A DNA stretch of 64,000 bases from Arthrobacter sp. ISL-48. Lineage in GTDB: Bacteria; Actinomycetota; Actinomycetes; Actinomycetales; Micrococcaceae. Under the pieces are notes generated by a model. The model was given only the letters and a program-made list of their open reading frames with translations, made no database searches and was not told the origin of the DNA. The position numbers and the translations under genes were made by a program. Position 1 is the first letter of the stretch; every line of letters begins with the position of its first letter. Below are positions 50,860-58,587 of the stretch, one piece after another. The DNA lies in NCBI RefSeq assembly GCF_018613805.1, contig NZ_JAGGPL010000003.1, positions 930,001 through 994,000 on the forward strand, given 5' to 3'.

Positions 50860-52077
50860 ATGTCTGCCGCCCGCGTTTCCCAGCGCATATCCGCTATTGC
50901 CGAATCCGCAACCCTGGCCGTTGATGCCAAGGCCAAGGCGCTTAAGGCAGCAGGACGGCCGGTTATTGGTTTCGGCGCGGGTGAGCCGGACTTCCCCACC
51001 CCGGACTACATCGTCCAGGCGGCCATTGACGCTGCCAGCCAGCCCAAATACCACCGGTACTCCCCGGCCGGAGGCCTGCCGGAGCTCAAGAAGGCCATTG
51101 CTGACAAGACACTCCGGGACTCCGGCTACGCCGTTGAGGCCTCCCAGGTGCTGGTGACCAACGGCGGCAAGCAGGCCGTCTACAACACGTTCGCCACCCT
51201 GCTGGATCCGGGCGACGAAGTGATTGTCCCCACCCCGTTCTGGACGACGTATCCGGAGGCCATCCGGCTCGCCGGCGGCGTCCCTGTGGAGGTCTTCGCG
51301 GGTCCGGAACAGGAGTACCTGGTTACCGTGGACCAGCTGGAAGCAGCCGTCACGGACAAGACCAAGATCCTGCTGTTCGTCTCGCCGTCCAACCCCACGG
51401 GCGCTGTGTACTCCCCGGAGCAGGTGGCAGAGATCGGCAAATGGGCCGCTGCCAGGGGTCTGTGGGTGGTCACCGACGAGATCTACGAGCACCTGACCTA
51501 CGACGGCGTCCCGTTCACGTCCATCGCCACAGCCGCCCCGGAACTGGGCGACAAGGTGGTGATCCTGAACGGCGTGGCCAAGACCTACGCCATGACCGGC
51601 TGGCGGGTGGGCTGGATGATCGGCCCGGCCGACGTCATCAAGGCGGCCACCAACCTCCAGTCACACGCAACGTCCAACGTCTCCAACATCCCGCAGGTAG
51701 CAGCCCTCGCCGCCGTCTCCGGCCCGCTGACCGCCGTCGACGAAATGAAGGTTGCGTTCGACCGCCGCCGCAAGGCGATCGTTGCCGGACTCAATGCGAT
51801 TCCTGGCGTCGAATGCCCGACGCCGAAGGGCGCCTTCTACGTGTACGCGGATGTCCGCGCGCTGCTGGGCAAGGAGTTCCCGACGGCGAACGGCACCTCA
51901 ACGCCGTCGACTTCCGCTGAGCTGGCCACCTTGATCCTGGACGAGGTCGAAGTGGCTGTGGTGCCGGGCGAGGCGTTCGGCCCGTCGGGCTACCTGCGTC
52001 TCTCCTACGCCCTGGGCGACGACGACCTGGCCACCGGTGTTGCCAGGCTTCAGGACTTCCTGGGCAAGGCGCAATAA
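50860..52077 (+). CDS. Pyridoxal phosphate-dependent class I aminotransferase (aspartate type)
   Basis: A 405-residue fold-type I aminotransferase. Conserved parts are [44 protein letters not shown], the [12 protein letters not shown] segment whose Asp holds the pyridine N, the Lys in [16 protein letters not shown] and the final [12 protein letters not shown] with the carboxylate-binding Arg. It is closest to aspartate aminotransferases of the thermophile/actinobacterial branch. Frames starting as early as 50095 overlap secE and the tRNA and were rejected. Confidence 0.94.
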   Translation: MSAARVSQRISAIAESATLAVDAKAKALKAAGRPVIGFGAGEPDFPTPDYIVQAAIDAASQPKYHRYSPAGGLPELKKAIADKTLRDSGYAVEASQVLVTNGGKQAVYNTFATLLDPGDEVIVPTPFWTTYPEAIRLAGGVPVEVFAGPEQEYLVTVDQLEAAVTDKTKILLFVSPSNPTGAVYSPEQVAEIGKWAAARGLWVVTDEIYEHLTYDGVPFTSIATAAPELGDKVVILNGVAKTYAMTGWRVGWMIGPADVIKAATNLQSHATSNVSNIPQVAALAAVSGPLTAVDEMKVAFDRRRKAIVAGLNAIPGVECPTPKGAFYVYADVRALLGKEFPTANGTSTPSTSAELATLILDEVEVAVVPGEAFGPSGYLRLSYALGDDDLATGVARLQDFLGKAQ

Positions 52078-52079
52078 CC

Positions 52080-52267
52080 AACGCTCTCTCACCTTACGCA
52101 CGCCTTTCCCCAACGCTCTCTCACTTTTCGCAACAAAAACCTGAACGCTCGCTCACTCTGTGAGTGAGCGTTTTGGTTTAAGCCCGGGATGTGAGAGAGC
52201 GTTTGGAATTAGGCCGCAGGAAGTGAGAGAGGGTTGGGCGAAAGGCTGCAGGATGTGAGAGAGCGTC
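52080..52267. repeat. Six-copy 13-bp repeat cluster, symmetric around a hairpin
   Basis: AACGCTCTCTCAC occurs at 52080-52092 and 52112-52124, and as AACGCTCGCTCAC at 52144-52156. The reverse complement follows as GTGAGTGAGCGTT (52160-52172), GTGAGAGAGCGTT (52191-52203), GTGAGAGAGGGTT (52223-52235) and, with one end change, GTGAGAGAGCGTC (52255-52267), seven units in total including the hairpin pair. Spacings between neighbours in the same direction are 32 bases (three times nearly exactly). It fills the gap between convergent genes. Confidence 0.85.
52144..52180 (+). terminator. Terminator hairpin inside the repeat cluster
   Basis: AACGCTCGCTCAC and GTGAGTGAGCGTT pair with one G-U wobble around a TCT loop, followed on the plus strand by TTTGGTTT. 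It should stop transcripts from the aminotransferase gene. Confidence 0.7.
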
Positions 52268-52276
52268 TGGGAGGGG

Positions 52277-52966
52277 TTAGAGGAGGCGGCGCTCCGCTGC
52301 CCACTTGGTGAGCTCGTGCCTGCTTGAGAGCTGGAGTTTCCGCAGCACCGCGGAAACGTGGGTCTCCACGGTCTTGATGCTGATGAAGAGCTCTTTGGCC
52401 ACTTCCTTGTAGCTGTACCCGCGGGCGATCAGGCGCATGACCTCAAGCTCGCGGGCGGAGAGCCGGTCCAGCTCGTCGCCGGCGATGTCTGCCGGGGCCG
52501 TTCCAAAGGCGTCCAGGACAAACCCTGCGAGCCGGGGTGAAAAGACGGCGTCACCGCCGGCCACCCGGAACACGGCGTCCGTGATTTCGGCCCCGGAGAT
52601 GGTCTTGGTGACATAGCCCCGGGCCCCGGCACGGATGACCGCCACCACGTCCTCGGCGGCATCCGAAACGCTGAGCGCCAGGAACTTGGTGGTGGCCAGG
52701 AGCGCCGCCGAACCCGCGATCACTTCCCGGCCGCCGCCACCCAGTCCGCCCGGCAGGTGAACGTCCAGGAGCACCACTTCCGGACGTTCCTGCGCGATCA
52801 CACCGATGGCCTGTTCCACGGTGGCGGCTTCGCCCACCACCTGGATACTGGCGTCCAGGTCCGCCTTGAGGCCCGAGCGGAAAATGGCGTGGTCATCCAC
52901 AATCACCACCCGGACAGGTGCCCTGGGTGGGATCGGGCCTGTTGGGGCCCCGGGCACGTTGTTCAT
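52277..52966 (-). CDS. LuxR-family (NarL/LiaR-type) response regulator
   Basis: A 229-residue regulator. The receiver domain (about residues 17-140) carries the acidic pocket VVIVDDH, the phosphoacceptor Asp68 in VVLLDVHLPG and the Lys in GYVTKTISG. The C-terminal LuxR helix-turn-helix reads LSARELEVMRLIARGYSYKEVAKEL and then FISIKTVETHVSAVLRKLQL. The ATG at 52966 overlaps the kinase stop codon (ATGA). It probably binds in the divergent region at 54.4 kb. A longer frame was rejected as shadow coding. Confidence 0.95.
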   Translation of the reverse strand: MNNVPGAPTGPIPPRAPVRVVIVDDHAIFRSGLKADLDASIQVVGEAATVEQAIGVIAQERPEVVLLDVHLPGGLGGGGREVIAGSAALLATTKFLALSVSDAAEDVVAVIRAGARGYVTKTISGAEITDAVFRVAGGDAVFSPRLAGFVLDAFGTAPADIAGDELDRLSARELEVMRLIARGYSYKEVAKELFISIKTVETHVSAVLRKLQLSSRHELTKWAAERRLL

Positions 52967-54378
52967 GGCTTCCCTTCCGCATTGTCCATGTTTATTGCTG
53001 GCAGTCCAAGCCGCACCTCGGTTCCGTCGGGGGTGCTGACGATCGATGCAGTACCGCCGTGCCGCTTCATCCTGCCGATGATTGACTCCCTCACGCCCAG
53101 CCTGTCCTCGGGTACATTGCCGAGCTCGAAGCCAGGACCGCGGTCCTTGATGAAAACTTCGGCGCGGCCGCCGGAGACCTCCAGGTATACCGAAACGGTA
53201 CCGCCGCCATGCCGGGAGGCGTTGAGCATGGCTTCCCGTCCCGCTTGGACCAACGCCTCGTGCCCCTCGGTCATGGCGGTATCCCCCACGCTGACCACCT
53301 CGACGGCGTTGCCCAGGAGATCTTCCACCTCCGCGGCCGTTGCCTTGATCCGGTCCGAGAGTTGTCCGGCGTCCCTGCTTGGATCCTGGAACAGCCAATT
53401 GCGGAGTTCGCGTTCCTGCGCCCGGGCCAGCCGGACCACATCGTGCTCGTTGCCGGCCCCGCGCTGGATCAGGGCGAGGGTCTGCAGCACGGAGTCGTGG
53501 AGGTGGGCTGCGATCTCGGCCCGTTCGGTCTCGCGGATCCTGCCTGCACGTTCGGATTCGAGGTCACGCCAGAACTTCAAGGCCCACGGGAGAAGCACGA
53601 GCACCACTCCGCCCAGGACCGCCACCGACGCCAGCAGTGCAAGCCAGGTTTGCTCCCACGAACCGGAACCGGACACCATCACCAGCACGCCCGCCACCAC
53701 CAGCGCCAGCCCGGCCGCGAGCCGCGCCCAGCCGCCGGCCTGGTCGGCCTTGGTTTTGTCCACCAGCCCCGCACGCCGCGTCTCGTCGAGCTGCATCCAC
53801 GCGATGGACGCCCCGCCCAGCACAGCCGCTGCCGGGATCAGGGTGCCAAGAGGCACATCGACCCCCATGAGCTGGGCGATCAGGATGCCGGCGACCAGGA
53901 GAAGTCCGGCCCCCAGGAGGATCTCCTTGCCGTACCGCAGGCCGCGGGCCCTGAACCAGGGCGGACGGGCAACCGCGGCGTAGATGGCCCCGGGCAAGGC
54001 GTCGACAGAACCGGGCGCACCGCCGGCGGCAGCACCGGCGTCGGGATGTCCCCACCGCGGGGGACCAGCGGCAGTGCCGGGCGCTTGCGGAAAGGGGGCA
54101 CCGGCCTGCGTTCCGGGCGGTGGCTGGCTCACCGCCGGAGCAATTGGCGACGCCGGGCGCCGGGCGTTGCGACGGGCGCTTTCGTCAGCGGTGGGAACCA
54201 TAATCCAAAGCCAGGCGTAAAACGCAAGGCCAGCCCCGCCGGCGAGCGAGCCCAGGACCATGCCGATCCGGATGTTCCTGACCGGCCAGCCCAAATGTGC
54301 CGCAAGGCCGGCACATACTCCGGCGATAAGGCGATCGCTGCTGCGCACCAGCGGCGGGCGGACGGGGACGGTTGTCAT
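52963..54378 (-). CDS. Sensor histidine kinase with N-terminal PspC domain
   Basis: A 471-residue membrane kinase. Residues of about 10-65 form a PspC domain (DRLIAGVCAGLAAHLGWPVR and a membrane span GLAFYAWLWIMVP). A Pro/Ala-rich linker and four further spans follow. The HisKA_3 box is EIAAHLHDSVLQTL with His294, and the HATPase domain has GREAMLNASRHGGG and DRGPGFEL. It has no large outside sensor, so it probably reads membrane state. It is divergent from two further PspC genes, a layout like LiaRS/PspC envelope-stress loci. Confidence 0.93.
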   Translation of the reverse strand: MTTVPVRPPLVRSSDRLIAGVCAGLAAHLGWPVRNIRIGMVLGSLAGGAGLAFYAWLWIMVPTADESARRNARRPASPIAPAVSQPPPGTQAGAPFPQAPGTAAGPPRWGHPDAGAAAGGAPGSVDALPGAIYAAVARPPWFRARGLRYGKEILLGAGLLLVAGILIAQLMGVDVPLGTLIPAAAVLGGASIAWMQLDETRRAGLVDKTKADQAGGWARLAAGLALVVAGVLVMVSGSGSWEQTWLALLASVAVLGGVVLVLLPWALKFWRDLESERAGRIRETERAEIAAHLHDSVLQTLALIQRGAGNEHDVVRLARAQERELRNWLFQDPSRDAGQLSDRIKATAAEVEDLLGNAVEVVSVGDTAMTEGHEALVQAGREAMLNASRHGGGTVSVYLEVSGGRAEVFIKDRGPGFELGNVPEDRLGVRESIIGRMKRHGGTASIVSTPDGTEVRLGLPAINMDNAEGKP

Positions 54379-54502
54379 GACTCAATCCAAACACGGATCA
54401 GGGTTGCCCGGACTGGTTTCCGGCGCTAACCGGGGGTATCTCAGGGGCCGCTCAGGGTGTCCCCCAATAGGGCGCGGCCATCTCAACCGGCAGGATCGAA
54501 GT
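54379..54502. promoter_or_regulatory. Divergent control region of the PspC locus
   Basis: Two direct CTCAGGG repeats (54440-54446 and 54451-54457) lie 11 bases apart centre to centre, about one helical turn, followed by TGTCCCCC. This is a plausible binding site for the LuxR-type regulator. No firm -10/-35 could be named. Confidence 0.4.
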
Positions 54503-56050
54503 ATGAACTCGCAGACACCTACCCCCGACGATGGCAACCCGACCGAACCACTCCCTCAACCGGGAACGGAACAATCCACCGAACCGGTGCAGCCACATCC
54601 ACCGTCCTCACCACAGGATGCACCGCAGGACTCCCAGCCGGAAGCACCGCAAGGGTCCTTCGGACAGAACGCAGGACAGAACGCAGGCCAGAACGCAGGT
54701 GCATACGCCGGGCAGTATCCCGGCCAGTATCCGAGCGCCACAATGCCCGGCCAGTCACAGGATTTCTTCACCTGGATCCGGAGCCACGGCATCCAGCGCG
54801 GCCCCGACCGCTGGATCGGCGGTGTCTCCAGCGGCATCGCCCACCGGATGGGAATCGACCCGCTGATCGTCCGCGGCATCTTCATTGTCCTGACCCTCTT
54901 CGCCGGAATCGGCGTCCTGCTCTACGGCCTGGCCTGGGCTTTCCTCCCGGAACCTGACGGACGAATCCACGTGCAGGAAGCTGGCGCCGGCCGCTGGTCC
55001 AGCGGCATGACAGGTGCACTCGTCACCACAATATTGGGGCTCACCGGCCTCGGCGGCGGATTCTGGGGCTGGAGCCACAACGGGTTCGGCGGCTTCCTGT
55101 GGACCATCTTCTGGGTTGGCGGCGCCATCTACCTGCTCTATTACCTGACCCAACGCAGCAAGGCCCGGAACAGGGCCCCGATGAACGGCACACCGCAACC
55201 TGCAGGTTCCGGCACGAACTCCGCGTTCGCCGCAGCCTACCCCGGGACTCCTTACACCTCTCCCTACTCGGCACCTACCGCCAGCTCATCGGGAAACGCG
55301 CCCTCTGCACCCGCACCGCCTTCCGGTCCCAACCCGCCCTTCGGCGGCGGACCCTACAGCGGAGGTCAGTACGGCGGCGGATACCAGCCACCCCAGGGCC
55401 CGGTCCGGGCCCCCAAGGTCCGGCCGGGCGGTCCTGGCACCCCGGCTGTGGCCATCACAGCGGGAGCCGCACTCCTCGTGGGCGGCGGGCTCAAAGCCCT
55501 CGACGCCGGTAACCTGATCAACCTCGGTGACTCGCCCAATGCGATCGTTTGGGCCAGCGCAGCAGCTGTCCTGGGCCTGGGCATCCTCCTCGCCGGAGTT
55601 CGTGGCCGGACCTCGGGAATCCTGGGCTTCTTCGCCATCGTGGCCCTGGTGATCGGCGGAATCTTCAACGTGGTGGGCAACGGCGACCGCGGACGCTTCC
55701 AGCAAGTTGACTGGACTCCGGCGAGCCTCGAACAGGCCAGAGACGGATTCTCCGTCACCGCCGGCCGTGGAACCATTGACCTCACGGCCCTGGAAAGAAC
55801 TGCTCCATTGAGTTCCGACGTCGTCATCCCCCTGGACATCACGGCGAGCAACGTCACCGTTGTCATCCCTGACACCGTCCCCGTGGACATCAAGGCCGAC
55901 ATGACCCTGGGCAACCTCAGCGAAGGCGCCAACCACCGCGGCGGCATCTCCACCCGGGAAAGCAGCTACAACACCGACAAGCCAGGCAGCCACTTGGTCA
56001 TCAAGATCGACGGCACCGTCAGCAACGTCACCATCAAGGAAGGAAACTGA
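54503..56050 (+). CDS. Large PspC-domain membrane protein with C-terminal toast-rack-like domain
   Basis: A 515-residue protein. The first 90 or so residues are Pro/Gln/Thr-rich with three NAGQ repeats encoded by a 12-bp tandem repeat. A PspC domain follows (GPDRWIGGVSSGIAHRMGID and the span IFIVLTLFAGIGVLLYGLAW). After two spans comes a Gly/Pro/Ser-rich linker, then more spans (near residues 310-395) and a C-terminal region with repeated beta-type segments (VIPLDITASNVTVVIPDTVP), like LiaF/DUF4097-type domains. ATG 54503 was chosen since earlier starts cross into the kinase gene. It probably senses or caps the envelope-stress circuit. Confidence 0.88.
   Translation: MNSQTPTPDDGNPTEPLPQPGTEQSTEPVQPHPPSSPQDAPQDSQPEAPQGSFGQNAGQNAGQNAGAYAGQYPGQYPSATMPGQSQDFFTWIRSHGIQRGPDRWIGGVSSGIAHRMGIDPLIVRGIFIVLTLFAGIGVLLYGLAWAFLPEPDGRIHVQEAGAGRWSSGMTGALVTTILGLTGLGGGFWGWSHNGFGGFLWTIFWVGGAIYLLYYLTQRSKARNRAPMNGTPQPAGSGTNSAFAAAYPGTPYTSPYSAPTASSSGNAPSAPAPPSGPNPPFGGGPYSGGQYGGGYQPPQGPVRAPKVRPGGPGTPAVAITAGAALLVGGGLKALDAGNLINLGDSPNAIVWASAAAVLGLGILLAGVRGRTSGILGFFAIVALVIGGIFNVVGNGDRGRFQQVDWTPASLEQARDGFSVTAGRGTIDLTALERTAPLSSDVVIPLDITASNVTVVIPDTVPVDIKADMTLGNLSEGANHRGGISTRESSYNTDKPGSHLVIKIDGTVSNVTIKEGN
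54665..54700 (+). repeat. 12-bp tandem repeat within the PspC gene
   Basis: Three in-frame copies of CAGAACGCAGG plus one variable base encode the NAGQ units. Copy number could vary between strains without a frame change. Confidence 0.85.
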
Positions 56051-56051
56051 C

Positions 56052-56336
56052 ATGAGCAACGTAGATCCGGCACGGGATTCACATCCAGCGGAAACCCCGA
56101 TGGCGGAACCCGATGGCTCTGTCCGACCTGCCACGGCCAGGGTGGGAACCGTCGTCTGGGGCCTGATAGTCATGGCACTTGCCGCCCTGATCATCATCGC
56201 CCAGCTCGGTATCGTGACCCTGAACGGCACATATGTGCTGATCGGGCTCATGATCGGCGCCGGCGTCGCACTGGTGCTGGGCGGCCTGCTCTCGGCCCGG
56301 AAACGTGACAACGAGCCAACAACAGGGAAGTCTTGA
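56052..56336 (+). CDS. Small two-span membrane protein of the PspC locus
   Basis: A 94-residue protein with a polar N-terminus of about 30 residues and two membrane spans (VVWGLIVMALAALIIIAQLG and YVLIGLMIGAGVALVLGGLL) joined by a short TLNGTY turn. The tail is charged. It starts one base after the previous stop codon and ends 3 bases before the next start, so the three genes form one operon. I do not recognise the family with certainty. Confidence 0.85.
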   Translation: MSNVDPARDSHPAETPMAEPDGSVRPATARVGTVVWGLIVMALAALIIIAQLGIVTLNGTYVLIGLMIGAGVALVLGGLLSARKRDNEPTTGKS

Positions 56337-56339
56337 CCC

Positions 56340-56597
56340 ATGGACAAGTTTTTCAGCATCGTCAGGGGCTTCGGCCTGCAACGCGGTCCCCAGCGCTGGC
56401 TGGGCGGCGTATGCGGAGGCATCGCCGCCAAGCTCAACGTGGATGTTGCCTTCGTGCGGATCGCATTCCTGCTCTTCTGCCTCCTGCCCGGCCCGGCCGT
56501 AGTCTTCTACCTGGCCGCGTGGCTGGTCCTGCCGGACCAGCGGAACACCATCCCGCTCCAGACCTTCCTCGACAGACGGTCCATCAACGGATCCTGA
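56340..56597 (+). CDS. Small PspC-domain protein
   Basis: An 85-residue stand-alone PspC domain: GPQRWLGGVCGGIAAKLNVD followed by the span VRIAFLLFCLLPGPAVVFYL and the LVLPDQ end. In enteric bacteria PspC is the membrane partner in phage-shock control; here no PspA is nearby. It is the last gene of the operon. A weak GGGCCCC/GGGGCCC hairpin follows at 56609-56636. Confidence 0.92.
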   Translation: MDKFFSIVRGFGLQRGPQRWLGGVCGGIAAKLNVDVAFVRIAFLLFCLLPGPAVVFYLAAWLVLPDQRNTIPLQTFLDRRSINGS

Positions 56598-56725
56598 CGC
56601 CAGCCCGCGGGCCCCTGCTCTCTCGAGTGGGGGCCCTTGGCATGTCCCCTGTTGCTGTGGCGGCCAAGGGGCAGAAGGAACGGCAGCCGGACACTGCAAT
56701 GGAGCGGGAGCCCTTTGTAACCGGT

Positions 56726-56756
56726 TTGTGTCGTAACCCACACTCACCACTACAAT
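56726..56756 (+). promoter_or_regulatory. Candidate promoter for the phosphofructokinase gene
   Basis: TACAAT (-10, 56751-56756) is preceded by TTGTGT (-35-like, 56726-56731) at 19 bases. Transcription would start near 56763, 55 bases before the ATG. Confidence 0.45.
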
Positions 56757-56817
56757 CTAGGTGAGCTCAGCGTGGCGCTCTGCCTGTACACCTTCACACC
56801 AGGATTTGAGCCGAGAC

Positions 56818-57843
56818 ATGAAAATTGGAATTCTCACCAGCGGTGGCGACTGCCCCGGACTAAACGCCGTTATCCGCGGAGCGGTCCTTAAAGGCATCGC
56901 CATCCACGGACACGAATTCGTGGGGTTCCTTGACGGCTGGCGCGGTGTCGTTGAAGGTGACGTCATCGACATTCCCCGCACCATGGTCCGGGGCATCGCC
57001 AAGCAGGGCGGCACCATCCTGGGCACGTCCCGTACCAACCCCTTCGAAAACGGCGGCGGACCGGAGGTCATCAAGGCCCACATGGAGCGCTTGGGCATCG
57101 ACGCCATCATCGCCATCGGCGGCGAAGGTACGCTGGCCGCGGCTAAGCGCCTCACTGACGCCGGGCTAAAGATCGTGGGTGTCCCAAAGACCGTTGACAA
57201 CGATCTGGACGCCACGGACTACACGTTCGGTTTCGACACTGCAGTGCAGATCGCCACGGAGGCAATCGACCGACTGCGGACCACCGGCGAATCCCACCAC
57301 CGTTGCATGATCGCCGAGGTTATGGGGCGCCATGTGGGCTGGATCGCCCTCCACGCCGGTATGGCCGCCGGAGCCCACGCCATCCTGATTCCGGAGCAGA
57401 AAGTCAGCATCGACCAGATCACCGAGTGGGTGAAGGAAGCCCATGACCGAGGCCGCGCACCCCTGGTGGTGGTTGCGGAGGGCTTTGTCCCGGACCATAT
57501 GGAAACACCCCACTCCGAGCGCGGCATGGATACCTTCGGCCGCCCGCGGCTGGGCGGCATCGCTGACCAGCTCGCCCCTGAGCTGGAGGCCCGTACCGGT
57601 ATCGAGACCCGCGCCACCATCCTCGGCCACATCCAGCGCGGCGGAGTCCCTTCGGCGTTTGACCGCGTTCTGGCAACCCGGTTGGGCATGGCCGCCATCG
57701 ACTCGGTGGTGGAAGGTTACTGGGGCACCATGGTGGCCCTCAAGGGCACGGACATTGAACACGTGGGCTTCCAGGAAGCCCTCGGCAAACTGAAGACGGT
57801 GCCGCAGAACCGCTATGACGAAGCAGCGGTCCTGTTCGGCTGA
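56818..57843 (+). CDS. pfkA: 6-phosphofructokinase
   Basis: A 341-residue enzyme that makes fructose 1,6-bisphosphate. The N-terminal GILTSGGDCPGLNAVIRG binds the phosphoryl donor. The GGEGT motif places Gly at residue 104 and PKTVDND places Lys at 124 and the catalytic Asp at 127. Gly104 with Lys124 is the mixed type known from actinobacterial enzymes that use ATP; pyrophosphate-dependent ones carry Asp104. The start at 56818 was preferred over a frame 19 residues longer, because the family begins MKIGILTSGGD. Confidence 0.96.
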   Translation: MKIGILTSGGDCPGLNAVIRGAVLKGIAIHGHEFVGFLDGWRGVVEGDVIDIPRTMVRGIAKQGGTILGTSRTNPFENGGGPEVIKAHMERLGIDAIIAIGGEGTLAAAKRLTDAGLKIVGVPKTVDNDLDATDYTFGFDTAVQIATEAIDRLRTTGESHHRCMIAEVMGRHVGWIALHAGMAAGAHAILIPEQKVSIDQITEWVKEAHDRGRAPLVVVAEGFVPDHMETPHSERGMDTFGRPRLGGIADQLAPELEARTGIETRATILGHIQRGGVPSAFDRVLATRLGMAAIDSVVEGYWGTMVALKGTDIEHVGFQEALGKLKTVPQNRYDEAAVLFG

Positions 57844-57870
57844 GCCGCCCTCCAGCCCTAGGCTGGTGAC

Positions 57871-58587
57871 ATGACACTTGACCCCGGCTCCGCCGCAATC
57901 ATCCAGCTCGCCTGGGCCAGGCGCCTGGGGCTCGACGACGATGCCTTCGCAACGTCGCTCAAATCGGGCAAGCGGATTGTCAGGGCCGACGACTCCGTAA
58001 GAACCGTAGAGTTCGTGAGGCTGTTCGGGAGTTCCGCCCTGGTGGGTCCCCAGTGGGTGGCGGACGCGGCCGCTGGAATTCCGGACGAAGAGATGGCACA
58101 GCATGTCACCCTGCTGACTCTCACCCGTTCCCATGGCGGCCACGGGCTGGGAGCCGCCGCACTCTTTTTCGCCGACGATCTGCCCCTCGGGCAGCCTGCC
58201 GGAGAGCTGACCGTATCCCACGGCAATCCGGAGGCCATCGAGCTTGAGGGCCTGTGCCCTCCCGACGACGTGAACGAAGTGGGGCTCTCAGACCTGGAGA
58301 ACCGCTACACCCTCATCCACGAGGTGGATGGCCGCCGGGTCCCCGTGGCCTGCGGCGCCTGCACAGAATGGGAAGGGCTCCTGGGCCACCTGGGCGTACT
58401 CGTGGACCCCGAATGGCGGCGCAGTGGTCTCGGTTCCTTGGCGGCGTCGATCGCAGCGCACGAGGCGCTGGCCGCCGGGCTCACCCTGCAATGGCGCGCC
58501 GACGTCAGCAACACCGGCGCCCTGGCGCTGGGACGGAAGCTGGGCCTGGCCACGGGCGGCATCCAGACCAGCGTTCACCTCGGCTGA
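57871..58587 (+). CDS. GNAT family N-acetyltransferase
   Basis: A 238-residue protein. The C-terminal half is a GNAT domain with the CoA loop LVDPEWRRSGLGSLAASIAA (about 177-197) and a final GALALGRKLGLATGG. The N-terminal half (LAWARRLGLDDDAF and following) is common in actinobacterial relatives annotated as acetyltransferases of unknown substrate. It lies 27 bases after pfkA. Its last 13 bases overlap the convergent exporter gene. Confidence 0.82.
   Translation: MTLDPGSAAIIQLAWARRLGLDDDAFATSLKSGKRIVRADDSVRTVEFVRLFGSSALVGPQWVADAAAGIPDEEMAQHVTLLTLTRSHGGHGLGAAALFFADDLPLGQPAGELTVSHGNPEAIELEGLCPPDDVNEVGLSDLENRYTLIHEVDGRRVPVACGACTEWEGLLGHLGVLVDPEWRRSGLGSLAASIAAHEALAAGLTLQWRADVSNTGALALGRKLGLATGGIQTSVHLG

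Noticed and set aside
52080..52267. CRISPR array
   Set aside because: Units are only 13 bases, inverted in the second half, spaced by about 19 bases, and no cas genes are near.
54260..54502. Extended start for the large PspC protein
   Set aside because: It overlaps the divergent kinase gene and lacks a ribosome site.
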